This document shows, in pieces, positions 23,644 to 31,706 of a stretch of DNA of 64,000 nt (position 1 is the first letter of the stretch; each line of letters begins with the position of its first letter). A program made the position numbers and the translations under genes. The stretch lies in the NCBI RefSeq assembly GCF_001815865.1, contig NZ_KV822192.1, positions 1 to 64,000 of the forward strand, written 5' to 3'. This DNA comes from Abiotrophia sp. HMSC24B09. Lineage in GTDB: Bacteria > Bacillota > Bacilli > Lactobacillales > Aerococcaceae. The notes beneath the pieces are model-generated. The model was not told the origin of the DNA. It made no database searches and worked only from the letters and a program-made list of their open reading frames with translations.

Positions 23644-25020
23644 TTAGCCGATTAATACATCAGTATCGGCATAGTGAATTTCTTTGCGGTCACGTTGGAG
23701 CAAGCTGAGAAAGACGGTAAAGGGACCTACCCGGCCCAAGAACATCATCCCCATAATAATGATGCGTCCCCAAGTTGTAAGTTGCGAGGTAATCCCTGCT
23801 GAAGAACCCACAGTGGCCATAGCAGAAATGGCCTCGAAGAGGAGATGGTAAGGATTCAAATCTGGATGCTCCAAGAGTAAGAGCGAATAGCCAATCATTA
23901 AGACCGTGAAGAAAAAGAGAATGATGGTCATAGCCTGCTTAACGGCGCTGGCTGGAATAACCCGTTTATGGAAAGTTACTTCAGTGTGGCCCTTGAGCTC
24001 GGAACGGAAGAGTAAGAACATGATGGCAGCCGTGGTAACCTTAATCCCACCGGCTGTACCGCCAGGTGCTCCCCCAATCAGCATGAGAATCATATAAACT
24101 AGGTTAGTGAAGGGATGGGTCGCTTCATAGTTCAAAGTCGAGAAGCCTGCCGTACGGAAGGCAGTAGACTGGAAGAAAGAAATCATCCACTGCTGGAAGA
24201 TATTATAATTACCGATAGTTGAGCCATGTCTGAGTTCTGATAGCCAAGTGATAAGGGCTCCGCCAAATAACAAGGTAGCAGTTGCTATCAGCGCTAGGCG
24301 GGAGTGGGAACTCAAACGGCGGAAACTCAAACGCAAAAGTCGCGGACGAGAATGGAAGTAGTGATTCAGCCTTTCGCTCAGCTCGGCCCAGACGGTGAAA
24401 CCAATCCCTCCCGCGATAATGAGTAGGGCAACCGTAAAGTTAACTGTCGGATTGAGGACGAAGTCTTGGAGACTGTTGCTACCCAGGTTGTCAAAACCAG
24501 CATTACAAAAGGCAGAAACCGCAACAAACACTGCATTGAAGGCGCCTTTTGCCCAACCGTAGCGTGGGATGAAGTCCGTCATCAGAACCAGGGCGCCAAT
24601 GGCTTCCACTGCGAAGGTGAAGCGATAAGCATTAAAGAGAAAGTCCTTGTAGTTGTCGTTGGTATTACGGTTAAGGGCCATCTGCAAGGTGGTTTGGTCC
24701 TTGAGTGAAATGCGTCGCTTCAGGTAGAAGAGACTGACAGAAATCAGGGTGATGAGCCCTAAACCCCCAATCTGCATAAGGACAATACCGACAATTTGGC
24801 CAAAGACCGTATAAGTGTCCTTAATGGATAGGACAGTCAAACCCGTCACACAGACCATAGAGACGGCGGTGAAAAGATGGTCTAAATAAGATTGATGTGT
24901 TCCTGGCTGGTTGGAAATAGGCAACCAGAGGAGAAAGCTCCCGGTCAAAATAACCACCAGAAAGCTAACCGTTAGCTTCTGGGTTGCGGTCCATTTGCTC
25001 GGGGAGAATAGATCTTGCAT
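23644..25020 (-). CDS. ktrB: Potassium transporter membrane subunit KtrB
   Basis: 458-residue membrane protein of the Trk/Ktr/HKT superfamily with four pore-loop repeats, for example VCVTGLTVL, FCNAGFDNLG, FRTAGFSTL and the last ATVGSSAG. These form the K+ filter. It is first in the ktrB-ktrA operon; the gene order (ktrB first) is less common than ktrA-ktrB but seen in lactic acid bacteria. Confidence 0.93.
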   Translation of the reverse strand: MQDLFSPSKWTATQKLTVSFLVVILTGSFLLWLPISNQPGTHQSYLDHLFTAVSMVCVTGLTVLSIKDTYTVFGQIVGIVLMQIGGLGLITLISVSLFYLKRRISLKDQTTLQMALNRNTNDNYKDFLFNAYRFTFAVEAIGALVLMTDFIPRYGWAKGAFNAVFVAVSAFCNAGFDNLGSNSLQDFVLNPTVNFTVALLIIAGGIGFTVWAELSERLNHYFHSRPRLLRLSFRRLSSHSRLALIATATLLFGGALITWLSELRHGSTIGNYNIFQQWMISFFQSTAFRTAGFSTLNYEATHPFTNLVYMILMLIGGAPGGTAGGIKVTTAAIMFLLFRSELKGHTEVTFHKRVIPASAVKQAMTIILFFFTVLMIGYSLLLLEHPDLNPYHLLFEAISAMATVGSSAGITSQLTTWGRIIIMGMMFLGRVGPFTVFLSLLQRDRKEIHYADTDVLIG

Positions 25021-25106
25021 AGCGAGAACCTCGATTCTAATTCAATTCCTTATTATCATACAAAAAATCATCAAAAAATGCTATGATAAAGGTAGGAGGA
25101 ATCAGG

Positions 25107-25586
25107 ATGCAAATTGAAATTATCTGTGTCGGCAAACTCAAGGAGAAATATCTCAAACAAGGGATTGCTGAATACACCAAGCGACTTGGCGCCTATGCCA
25201 ACCTTTCTATCGTTGAAGTGGCCGATGAAGCGACCGCAGAGAAAATGTCCCCCCTCGAAATCGAACAAGTTTTAGATAAGGAAGCAGACCGCATAGAGGC
25301 TCGATTAGATGCTGGCCGTCAGGTCATTGTCCTCGCTATTGAAGGAGATCTCATCTCTTCTGAAGATTTAGCCCAGCGTTTGGACCGCATGGCCCTACAT
25401 GGTCAAAGTAAGGTAAGCTTTATTATTGGTGGTTCCCTAGGCCTGGCGGAGCGACTCAAACAAAAAGCTCAGTGGCGGGTCAGCTTTGGACGGATTACCT
25501 TACCTCATCAACTCATGCGCCTGGTCCTAGTCGAGCAGATTTACCGGGCTTTTCGGATTATGAAGGGGCACGCCTATCACAAGTAA
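25107..25586 (+). CDS. rlmH: 23S rRNA pseudouridine-1915 N3-methyltransferase RlmH
   Basis: 159-residue SPOUT methyltransferase, exactly the usual length. The N-terminus is [16 protein letters not shown], and the SAM knot has FIIGGSLGL and the ending [25 protein letters not shown] 25107 follows AGGAGGA; an upstream start at 25083 would overlap the promoter region (extended -10 TGCTATGAT at 25079-25087). It modifies helix 69 of 23S rRNA on the 70S ribosome. Confidence 0.97.
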   Translation: MQIEIICVGKLKEKYLKQGIAEYTKRLGAYANLSIVEVADEATAEKMSPLEIEQVLDKEADRIEARLDAGRQVIVLAIEGDLISSEDLAQRLDRMALHGQSKVSFIIGGSLGLAERLKQKAQWRVSFGRITLPHQLMRLVLVEQIYRAFRIMKGHAYHK

Positions 25587-25595
25587 GGAGAGAAT

Positions 25596-26084
25596 ATGAT
25601 GAAATTCTATATGGAACAACATTTTATGTCTATTCGCCAAAACTTTGAGATTTATGATGAAGCAGGGAATGTAGTCTATCAAGTTCGAGGCCGTATGCCC
25701 TGGCTTCGTCGTCAGATGACCATTCTAGATGCCAAGACAGGAACAGCCTTAGCGACAGTGACTCAGGCTATGTGGCAGCTCTTCTTCCAACGCCTAACAA
25801 TTAGTATTGGCGGCCAAGCAGTGGCGACCATTCAAGAGCGCTTCAGCATCTTAAGTACCCGTTTATCGATTCAAGGTCTAGGTTGGACAGTGGATGGTAT
25901 TTCTTGGCTTAAGGGCTGTAGTCTTTATGATGCAGATGGAGAAATTATCGCGACCATTCGGAGCAAGATTATGACCTGGTCCGATACCTTCGAGATTGAA
26001 ATCTATGATGAGACTATTCATCCGGTATTAGTTTTGGCAGTAGTTTTAGGCATTGACACGGTTCGAGACTCAGCTGAAAATTAG
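25596..26084 (+). CDS. LURP-one-related (YxjI-type) protein
   Basis: 162-residue protein of the LURP-one/tubby-like fold: YMEQHFMSIRQNFEIYDEAGNVVYQVRG at the start, then repeated beta hairpins such as SLYDADGEIIATIRSK. Function is unknown in bacteria; phospholipid binding is suggested by the fold. It is 9 bp behind rlmH and probably co-transcribed. Confidence 0.82.
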   Translation: MMKFYMEQHFMSIRQNFEIYDEAGNVVYQVRGRMPWLRRQMTILDAKTGTALATVTQAMWQLFFQRLTISIGGQAVATIQERFSILSTRLSIQGLGWTVDGISWLKGCSLYDADGEIIATIRSKIMTWSDTFEIEIYDETIHPVLVLAVVLGIDTVRDSAEN

Positions 26085-26103
26085 CCTTTCCCAAGCAAAT
26101 AAA

Positions 26104-26129
26104 GCCACCTATCCTAAGTGATAGGTGGC
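26104..26129. terminator. Hairpin between converging genes
   Basis: A perfect 10-bp stem GCCACCTATC and its complement. The T run is better on the minus side, serving the secreted-protein gene at 26142-26819. Confidence 0.75.
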
Positions 26130-26141
26130 CTTCGATTTACT

Positions 26142-26819
26142 TTAAGGTTGTACGTTGTAGTAGAAGAGAGCGGGGCGGGAGCTGTTAGATAGGCTGACAG
26201 GCACCACCGCTTGCTTAGCTTGATCATAGTAGGCTACCAAGACTAGGCGATTGCCGACATAGGACAAGGCTTGGTTCATGAGTTCGATATCGCTGTCCTT
26301 GACGCGACTGTTGGCTTCTTGGCGAGTCATTGGTACAACTAAACGAACGACATAACTGGTTTGGTTGCCTAACTTAACCGCGATTTGGTCGACCTTAGTT
26401 TCCAAACCACTGACATTGCCAGCTTGATCCAAGTAGTTTTGCAAATCTGCTAATTCTTGTTGGCTAAGTGCTTGTTGGCTAGCAGCCTTCTCTTCTGCTG
26501 AGTAGTTGGCTTGGTAGAATTCGTTGATTTTCTTGTTGAGTTCGTTACCGTCCATTTCGGCAGGCAAGACCGTCTTCTTGTAGCTAGCGTCTTCTGGAAT
26601 ACTTTCATTCAGGAAAGACTGTGGTGGCTCCGAAGAGGAAGAGGCGCTACTGCTAGATTCAGGCTTACTAGAAGAAGATTGGCTGATTAACTGGCTAGAA
26701 CTAGATTCTTGAGTCTGATTGTTCTTGCGCGCAGGTTCTTGGAGTTTGAGATAGAGAATCGTGGCGCCGGCACCTAAGACAATGGCCAGCAAAAATAAAA
26801 AGATATGGCGTAATTTCAT
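26142..26819 (-). CDS. Membrane-anchored protein with Ser-rich linker
   Basis: 225-residue protein with one N-terminal membrane segment (about 4-22), a Ser-rich linker (about 35-65), and an extracellular domain (about 80-225) that I cannot assign. The start ATG 26819 has AGAGGA upstream; a longer frame has no RBS. It is divergent from the DUF218 protein gene. Function unknown. Confidence 0.72.
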   Translation of the reverse strand: MKLRHIFLFLLAIVLGAGATILYLKLQEPARKNNQTQESSSSQLISQSSSSKPESSSSASSSSEPPQSFLNESIPEDASYKKTVLPAEMDGNELNKKINEFYQANYSAEEKAASQQALSQQELADLQNYLDQAGNVSGLETKVDQIAVKLGNQTSYVVRLVVPMTRQEANSRVKDSDIELMNQALSYVGNRLVLVAYYDQAKQAVVPVSLSNSSRPALFYYNVQP

Positions 26820-26962
26820 GGGGTTTCCTCTTTCTATGGGATATTTGATAGTTGGGGGCTGGAGCCCTCGGGGTAATCTTCTATAGTCTACCATAGATAA
26901 GTGGCAGAGTCCGTGACAAACGGATAACAGCTGAGTTAAATTTCGCAACAGGACTGACAATT

Positions 26963-26992
26963 TTAGACTTCTCTTCAGGATACTGTTATACT
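26963..26992 (+). promoter_or_regulatory. Promoter of the DUF218 protein gene
   Basis: TTAGAC at 26963-26968 and an extended -10 (TGTTATACT, -10 at 26987-26992), 18 bp apart. Confidence 0.5.
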
Positions 26993-27027
26993 ATAAAAGC
27001 TGAGATATTTGAGAAGGAGGGAGGCTC

Positions 27028-27723
27028 GTGAGAATGATTCTATCAATTTTTAAAGCAATCCTTGGCCTAGCATCCTTAGGGCTCTTGCTAATCCTAGCCA
27101 TTAATCTTTGGGTGATTGTTAGCGCCCAATTCCAAACCAAGATGCCTCAACAGATCCAAGACTCCGATTTGGCCGGCGACCAAGTACCTATTCTAGTGCT
27201 GGGGGCTGGGATTATCGACAATAAGGAACCAAGTAAGGTTTTGGCAGGGAGGCTAAATTCGGCCCTTGCGCTAGCCCAAACATTTCCAAATAAGGCTCTC
27301 ATTATGAGTGGCGACCACACCAATCAATATTATAATGAAGTAGCAGTCATGAAAGACTATCTGGTTCAGCATGGGGTAGCCAGTAAACGGATTTATTTAG
27401 ACCATGCGGGCTACTCGACTTATGATAGCCTTTATCGGCTCAAACACGTTCTGGGACAGGAACGAGTTATTATCGTCACCCAGGGCTATCATCTCTCTCG
27501 TGCGCTTATGTTAGCGCGTGGCCTGGGCCTAGAAGCCGTCGGATTTGCGGCTGAAGAGACAGAATCCACCCGATTCAAGCGTGAATTCCGTGAAGTGGGC
27601 GCCCGGCTCAAGGACTTTGCTGTGACCTATCTGGGCTACCAGATGCCGCAGCCTAGCTTAGATTATCCGATTGATTTTAGTCAATCAGGAGATCTTACCG
27701 ACCGAATCAAAGTCGGGGATTGA
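27028..27723 (+). CDS. SanA/YdcF-like DUF218 membrane protein
   Basis: 231-residue protein with one N-terminal membrane helix (about 8-30) and an outside DUF218 domain. Motifs are PILVLGAGI, KALIMSGDHTNQYYNEVAVMKDYL and IIVTQGYHLSRALMLARGLG. Relatives include SanA and ElyC, linked to envelope integrity. GTG 27028 fits the GGAGG spacing (7 bases); ATG 27034 is the alternative. Confidence 0.85.
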   Translation: MRMILSIFKAILGLASLGLLLILAINLWVIVSAQFQTKMPQQIQDSDLAGDQVPILVLGAGIIDNKEPSKVLAGRLNSALALAQTFPNKALIMSGDHTNQYYNEVAVMKDYLVQHGVASKRIYLDHAGYSTYDSLYRLKHVLGQERVIIVTQGYHLSRALMLARGLGLEAVGFAAEETESTRFKREFREVGARLKDFAVTYLGYQMPQPSLDYPIDFSQSGDLTDRIKVGD

Positions 27724-27740
27724 TTCTCTGAATATGACTT

Positions 27741-27775
27741 GCTGAGTAGCCTTAAGAGGTCGCTCGGCTTTTTTT
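27741..27775 (+). terminator. Terminator after the DUF218 gene
   Basis: Stem GCTGAG/CTCGGC with further pairing inside, then seven T residues. Confidence 0.8.
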
Positions 27776-27838
27776 ATTCTAGCGCAGATTCGACTTGCTT
27801 GGCGCTGACCTCCAGTCTTTCGCCTTAGCCTCGCTTTG

Positions 27839-27847
27839 TGCTATAAT
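27839..27847 (+). promoter_or_regulatory. Extended -10 promoter of the Lrp-aminotransferase-pepF run
   Basis: TGCTATAAT, a full extended -10 match; the -35 (TTCGCC at 27819-27824) is weak. Confidence 0.6.
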
Positions 27848-27901
27848 AGGAATAGGGTGTGTCAGCAAAGACTGGCCACAAGTCTAGTAGGAGGTTTCAT
27901 C

Positions 27902-28390
27902 ATGAATCAACGCCAAGCGATTTTAAAAGTATTAGAAAGTAACAGTAGAATTTCACCAGCTGAATTAGCTGTTCGTCTAGGTTATAGCGAAGAAGAAGTA
28001 ATCAAAACCATTGCAGAACTTGAAGCCGACCGTATTATTGTCGGTTATCATACCCTAATTAACTGGGATAAAACCGATGATCAAAGTGTTTCTGCCATTA
28101 TCGAATTGAAGGTCAACCCTCAACGCGGGCAAGGCTTTGACCGTATTGCAGAAAAAATTTATCTCTTCCCAGAAGTAGACTCCCTCTACCTTATGTCTGG
28201 GGGCTTTGACTTCCTAGTCGAGCTTAAGAAGGCACCCATGAAGGAAATTGCCCTCTTTGTTTCTAGTCGTTTGTCTGTGATTGAAGAAGTTCAGTCAACA
28301 GCGACTCATATTATCTTAACTAAATACAAAGACCACGGCACCATGTTCGTAAAGGATGACAAACACAAACGGATGGTGGTAACCCCATGA
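27902..28390 (+). CDS. Lrp/AsnC-family regulator
   Basis: 162-residue regulator. A winged helix (QAILKVLESNSRISPAELAVRLGYSEEEVIKTI) is followed by a RAM-type ligand domain with GGFDFLVELK. The start ATG 27902 follows TAGGAGG. It overlaps the aminotransferase gene by four bases (ATGA), so the two are translationally coupled and the regulator probably senses an amino acid related to it. Confidence 0.88.
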   Translation: MNQRQAILKVLESNSRISPAELAVRLGYSEEEVIKTIAELEADRIIVGYHTLINWDKTDDQSVSAIIELKVNPQRGQGFDRIAEKIYLFPEVDSLYLMSGGFDFLVELKKAPMKEIALFVSSRLSVIEEVQSTATHIILTKYKDHGTMFVKDDKHKRMVVTP

Positions 28391-29571
28391 GTCATCGTTT
28401 TATCAACCAGAAGGTGCAATCTATCCAACCTTCTGGTATCCGAAAATTTTTCGATATCGCCAATGAAATTGAAGATGTTATTTCGCTAGGGGTGGGGGAA
28501 CCTGATTTTGATACCCCTTGGCATGTGCGCGAAGAGGGGATTTACACCCTTCAGAAAGGTCGGACTTTCTATACGGCTAACCGTGGGCTGATGGAATTAC
28601 GAACCGAGATTTCTAATTACATCGCGCGCAATCATGCGGTTCAATACAATCCTGCCACTCAGGTTTTAGTCACAATCGGGGGGTCAGAGGCCATCGACCT
28701 AGCCTTGCGCGCCTGTCTAGAACCTGGAGATGAAGTGATTTATCATGAACCTTGCTATGTTTCATATTTGCCATGTATTACCCTGGCGGATGGCGTTCCG
28801 GTGCCTATTCCACTTAAGGAAGCCAATGATTTTCGGCTGACGGCGGAAGAGTTAGAAGCGGCGATTACTCCTAAGTCCAAGGCTTTAATTTTATCCTTCC
28901 CCAATAACCCGACAGGTGCGGTTATGACCAAAGAGGACTTAGAAGCCATTGCTGAAGTCATTGTGCGGCACGATCTCTTGGTTATTACGGATGAAATCTA
29001 TAGTGAGCTTTCCTATACTGGTAAGAAGCACTATTCGCTCATTGATTTGCCAGGTATGGTGGAGCGGACTATCTATATCAATGGCTTTTCTAAGGCTTAT
29101 GCCATGACCGGTTGGCGCCTGGGCTATTGCTGTGGACCAGAAGAAATTCTGGCTCAGATGGTGAAAATTCACCAGTTTGCCATTATGGCTGCGCCAACTA
29201 TGAGCCAGTATGCGGGCACCATGGCTCTTAAGAATGGGGCTAGTGATGTGGAAATGATGCGTGACAGCTATAATCAACGTCGACGTTATTTGATGGCGGA
29301 GCTCAAACGCTTAGGCATTCCATGCTTTGAGCCTTTTGGCGCCTTCTACATCTTCCCGAATATTAGTCAATTTGGCTTAAGTTCAGAAGAGTTTGCTACC
29401 CGTCTGATTCGGGAGCACAAGGTGGCGGTTGTGCCGGGCTCGGCCTTCGGTCAGTCAGGTGAAGGCTTCGTACGGGTATCATATGCCTACTCAATCGATG
29501 AATTGAAGCAAGCCTTTGAACGCATTGAACGCTTTATCACTGAATTACGTGCAGAACAAGGAGGAAAGTAA
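28387..29571 (+). CDS. PLP-dependent class I/II aminotransferase
   Basis: 394-residue fold-type I aminotransferase. It begins with the ISLGVGEPDFDTPWHVR block, has SFPNNPTGAVM, and carries the PLP Lys in NGFSKAYAMTGWRLGY. The subgroup resembles PatA/aromatic aminotransferases; the exact amino acid is unknown. It is coupled to the upstream Lrp gene and lies one base before pepF, whose RBS is in its last codons. Confidence 0.9.
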   Translation: MSHRFINQKVQSIQPSGIRKFFDIANEIEDVISLGVGEPDFDTPWHVREEGIYTLQKGRTFYTANRGLMELRTEISNYIARNHAVQYNPATQVLVTIGGSEAIDLALRACLEPGDEVIYHEPCYVSYLPCITLADGVPVPIPLKEANDFRLTAEELEAAITPKSKALILSFPNNPTGAVMTKEDLEAIAEVIVRHDLLVITDEIYSELSYTGKKHYSLIDLPGMVERTIYINGFSKAYAMTGWRLGYCCGPEEILAQMVKIHQFAIMAAPTMSQYAGTMALKNGASDVEMMRDSYNQRRRYLMAELKRLGIPCFEPFGAFYIFPNISQFGLSSEEFATRLIREHKVAVVPGSAFGQSGEGFVRVSYAYSIDELKQAFERIERFITELRAEQGGK

Positions 29572-29572
29572 G

Positions 29573-31366
29573 ATGTCATTACCTTTAAGACAGGAACTGC
29601 CATTAGCGGAGACCTGGGATTTAAGTCTCTTGTATCAAGACCAGGCGGCCTATGAAGCGGCCGTGGAGGGCTTGAAGAAACAGGTGACGGAATTTGAAGC
29701 TAACTATGCGGGCACTCTGGGCCAAGCGCAACAATTAGAAAAGGCCTTAGCCGACTACGAGGCTATTCAAGTGGCTATTTCCTGGGTCTCTCATTATGGT
29801 TCACTAGCCTATGAGACCGACAAACTAGATGCTCAGAATGAAGCCAATGCAGTGGGGTTGGATCAACTCTTCGAATTAGTCGGGGCTAAGCTTGCCTTTC
29901 TAGCACCAGAGTTATCAGCCTTGGATGAAGCTTACCTGAGAGAGTTTAGTCAATCTGACAAGGGCAAGCGCTATGCTGGCTATCTCAATGAAGTCTTGCG
30001 CTTAAAGCCTAGCGTCCTTTCTAAGGAGGTTGAAGAGCTCTTATCTAGTTTCCAGAGCTCGCTCTACAACCAATATTCTCTCTATGGAACCCTCAAGTTC
30101 CAGGACTTGACCTTCGACGATTTCCAAGTGTCGGGTAAGACCTATCCAAATAGTTTCGTCAAATTTGAGGGGGACTACGAAGGGGCTAGCGACTATGAAT
30201 TACGTCATGCTTCATGGAAGTCTTTCCATGATGGCTTGGCGCGCTATCAACACACGGCAGCAGCTAACTACCTCAACTATGTGCAAACGAGCAAGAAGGA
30301 AGCTAAGTTGCGAGGTTTTGACTCAATCATTGATTACGAACTCTTTAAACAAGATGTGAGTCGTGAAGCCTATAATCGCCAAATTGATGTCATTATGTCA
30401 GAGTTTGCGCCGGTGATGCGTCGTTATGCGCGCTTACTAGCAGCTGAACAGGGCTTGGACAAAGTATCTTTGGCAGATATTAAGATGCCATTCTCTAAGG
30501 AGCCTGCTGAAACCATCAGCATAGAGGCATCCCGTGCCATGGTAGAAGATACCTTCAAGGTCCTTGGCCCTGACTATCAAGAAATTGTGCGTCGCGCCTT
30601 CGATGAGCGTTGGATTGACTATCCGATGAACCAGACTAAATCAACCGGAGGATTCTGCGCGACGGTAGCCGATGGTCCATCCTATATTCTGCTCAACTGG
30701 ACAGGCTTACTTAGCGAAGTGCTTGTTCTGGCTCATGAATTGGGGCATGCAGGGCACTTCCAGTTAACCAACCAGCATGTATCGCCTATTACACCAGAAG
30801 CCAGCCTTTACTTTATCGAGGCGCCTTCAACGGCTAATGAAGTGATTATGTGTCAATATTTGCTCAGCCAACCTTTAGAAGCCGCGCAAAAACGGACCTT
30901 GATTGCTGAGTTTATTGCTCGGACCTACTTCCACAACATGGTCACCCACCTCTTGGAAGCACACTTCCAACGTAAGGTGCTAGAAGCGGTAGACCGTGAT
31001 GAATTCCTCAATACCGACAGTCTCAACCAATTCTTCTTAGAAACCCTTAAGGAATTCTGGGGCGATGCCCTGGAAATTAATCCAGGTGCCGAATTGACTT
31101 GGATGCGTCAGCCGCACTACTTCATGGCCCTCTATCCTTACACCTACTCAGCAGGGTTAACCATTGGGACGGCTGTAGGGCAAAAAATTGCTGCTGGTGA
31201 TCAAACTACAATCAACAAATGGCTAGAAGTTCTTAAAGCTGGTGGTACCATGGGACCGTTAGCCTTAGCAGAACATGCTGGTGTATCTATGGCGGATGCT
31301 GGCGCCTTGCATTCAGCGATCGGCTACGTCGATCATTTATTAGATCAAATAGAAGCTCTTGCCTAG
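29573..31366 (+). CDS. pepF: Oligoendopeptidase F (M3 family)
   Basis: 597-residue cytoplasmic zinc peptidase. The HELGH motif lies at residues 388-392 (LAHELGHAGH), followed by the second Glu in FIEAPSTANEV. The length is typical of PepF. The start is ATG 29573, with GGAGG inside the aminotransferase gene; a longer frame from 29516 lies within that gene. It degrades 7-17-residue peptides in relatives and may supply amino acids to the coupled aminotransferase. Confidence 0.95.
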   Translation: MSLPLRQELPLAETWDLSLLYQDQAAYEAAVEGLKKQVTEFEANYAGTLGQAQQLEKALADYEAIQVAISWVSHYGSLAYETDKLDAQNEANAVGLDQLFELVGAKLAFLAPELSALDEAYLREFSQSDKGKRYAGYLNEVLRLKPSVLSKEVEELLSSFQSSLYNQYSLYGTLKFQDLTFDDFQVSGKTYPNSFVKFEGDYEGASDYELRHASWKSFHDGLARYQHTAAANYLNYVQTSKKEAKLRGFDSIIDYELFKQDVSREAYNRQIDVIMSEFAPVMRRYARLLAAEQGLDKVSLADIKMPFSKEPAETISIEASRAMVEDTFKVLGPDYQEIVRRAFDERWIDYPMNQTKSTGGFCATVADGPSYILLNWTGLLSEVLVLAHELGHAGHFQLTNQHVSPITPEASLYFIEAPSTANEVIMCQYLLSQPLEAAQKRTLIAEFIARTYFHNMVTHLLEAHFQRKVLEAVDRDEFLNTDSLNQFFLETLKEFWGDALEINPGAELTWMRQPHYFMALYPYTYSAGLTIGTAVGQKIAAGDQTTINKWLEVLKAGGTMGPLALAEHAGVSMADAGALHSAIGYVDHLLDQIEALA

Positions 31367-31465
31367 GATTGGTCTAGGCAAATGTTACAAGAGCGTAATA
31401 TTTGCAATCAAATAAAGGGCAGATGTCAGAAGTGTTAAGCTTCATCTACAGACCGCCTATAAGCC

Positions 31466-31494
31466 TTTTCATTGCCAATCAAGTGCTGTATGAT
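31466..31494 (+). promoter_or_regulatory. Promoter of a candidate structured RNA
   Basis: TTTTCA at 31466-31471 and TATGAT at 31489-31494 are 17 bp apart. The predicted start is near 31501. Confidence 0.55.
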
Positions 31495-31500
31495 AGACTT

Positions 31501-31628
31501 AGGCAATGCAAGGAGTGCACTGCCGGAAAATGGTGCGACCTTACGTGGGGGTAAGGCATCGCTCGTTTTCTTGACTGACTTGGGAAAAGACCTTGAGGGG
31601 CTGGAGACCTCTTGGTCTTTTCCTTTTT
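31501..31628 (+). ncRNA. Candidate structured RNA (sRNA or leader), unknown family
   Basis: The 340-bp gap behind pepF holds a promoter, three hairpins and a terminator, but no coding frame with an RBS. Hairpin 1 is 31502-31524 (GGCAATGCA/TGCACTGCC). Hairpin 2 is 31526-31570, with outer GAAAA/TTTTC and inner CCTTAC/GTAAGG. The terminator is 31583-31628, a perfect 10-bp outer stem GGAAAAGACC/GGTCTTTTCC with T5. The TTTTC at 31566 could also pair with GAAAA at 31584, an antiterminator-like alternative. A strong promoter for the next gene lies behind the terminator, so an independent sRNA is the simpler reading. I do not recognise a known riboswitch, T-box, 6S or SRP RNA. Confidence 0.55.
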
Positions 31629-31649
31629 ATTTTGACTTTATTAGGCTAC

Positions 31650-31678
31650 TTGAGAGGCTTGGCGGGATGCTGTATAAT
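31650..31678 (+). promoter_or_regulatory. Promoter of the nucleotidase gene
   Basis: TTGAGA, 17 bp, TATAAT: a near-consensus sigma-A promoter located after the terminator of the structured RNA. Confidence 0.8.
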
Positions 31679-31706
31679 AGGAGGGCTAAGACTAAGGAGG
31701 CGTACT

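Noticed and set aside
31506..31574. 22-codon frame inside the structured RNA
   Set aside because: It starts about five bases after the predicted transcript start and has no RBS; the stems explain the sequence better.
31501..31628. T-box, PyrR leader or purine riboswitch as identity for the RNA at 31.5 kb
   Set aside because: No TGGNACCGCG T-box sequence, no good match to the PyrR loop, and no conserved purine-aptamer junction. I leave it unassigned.
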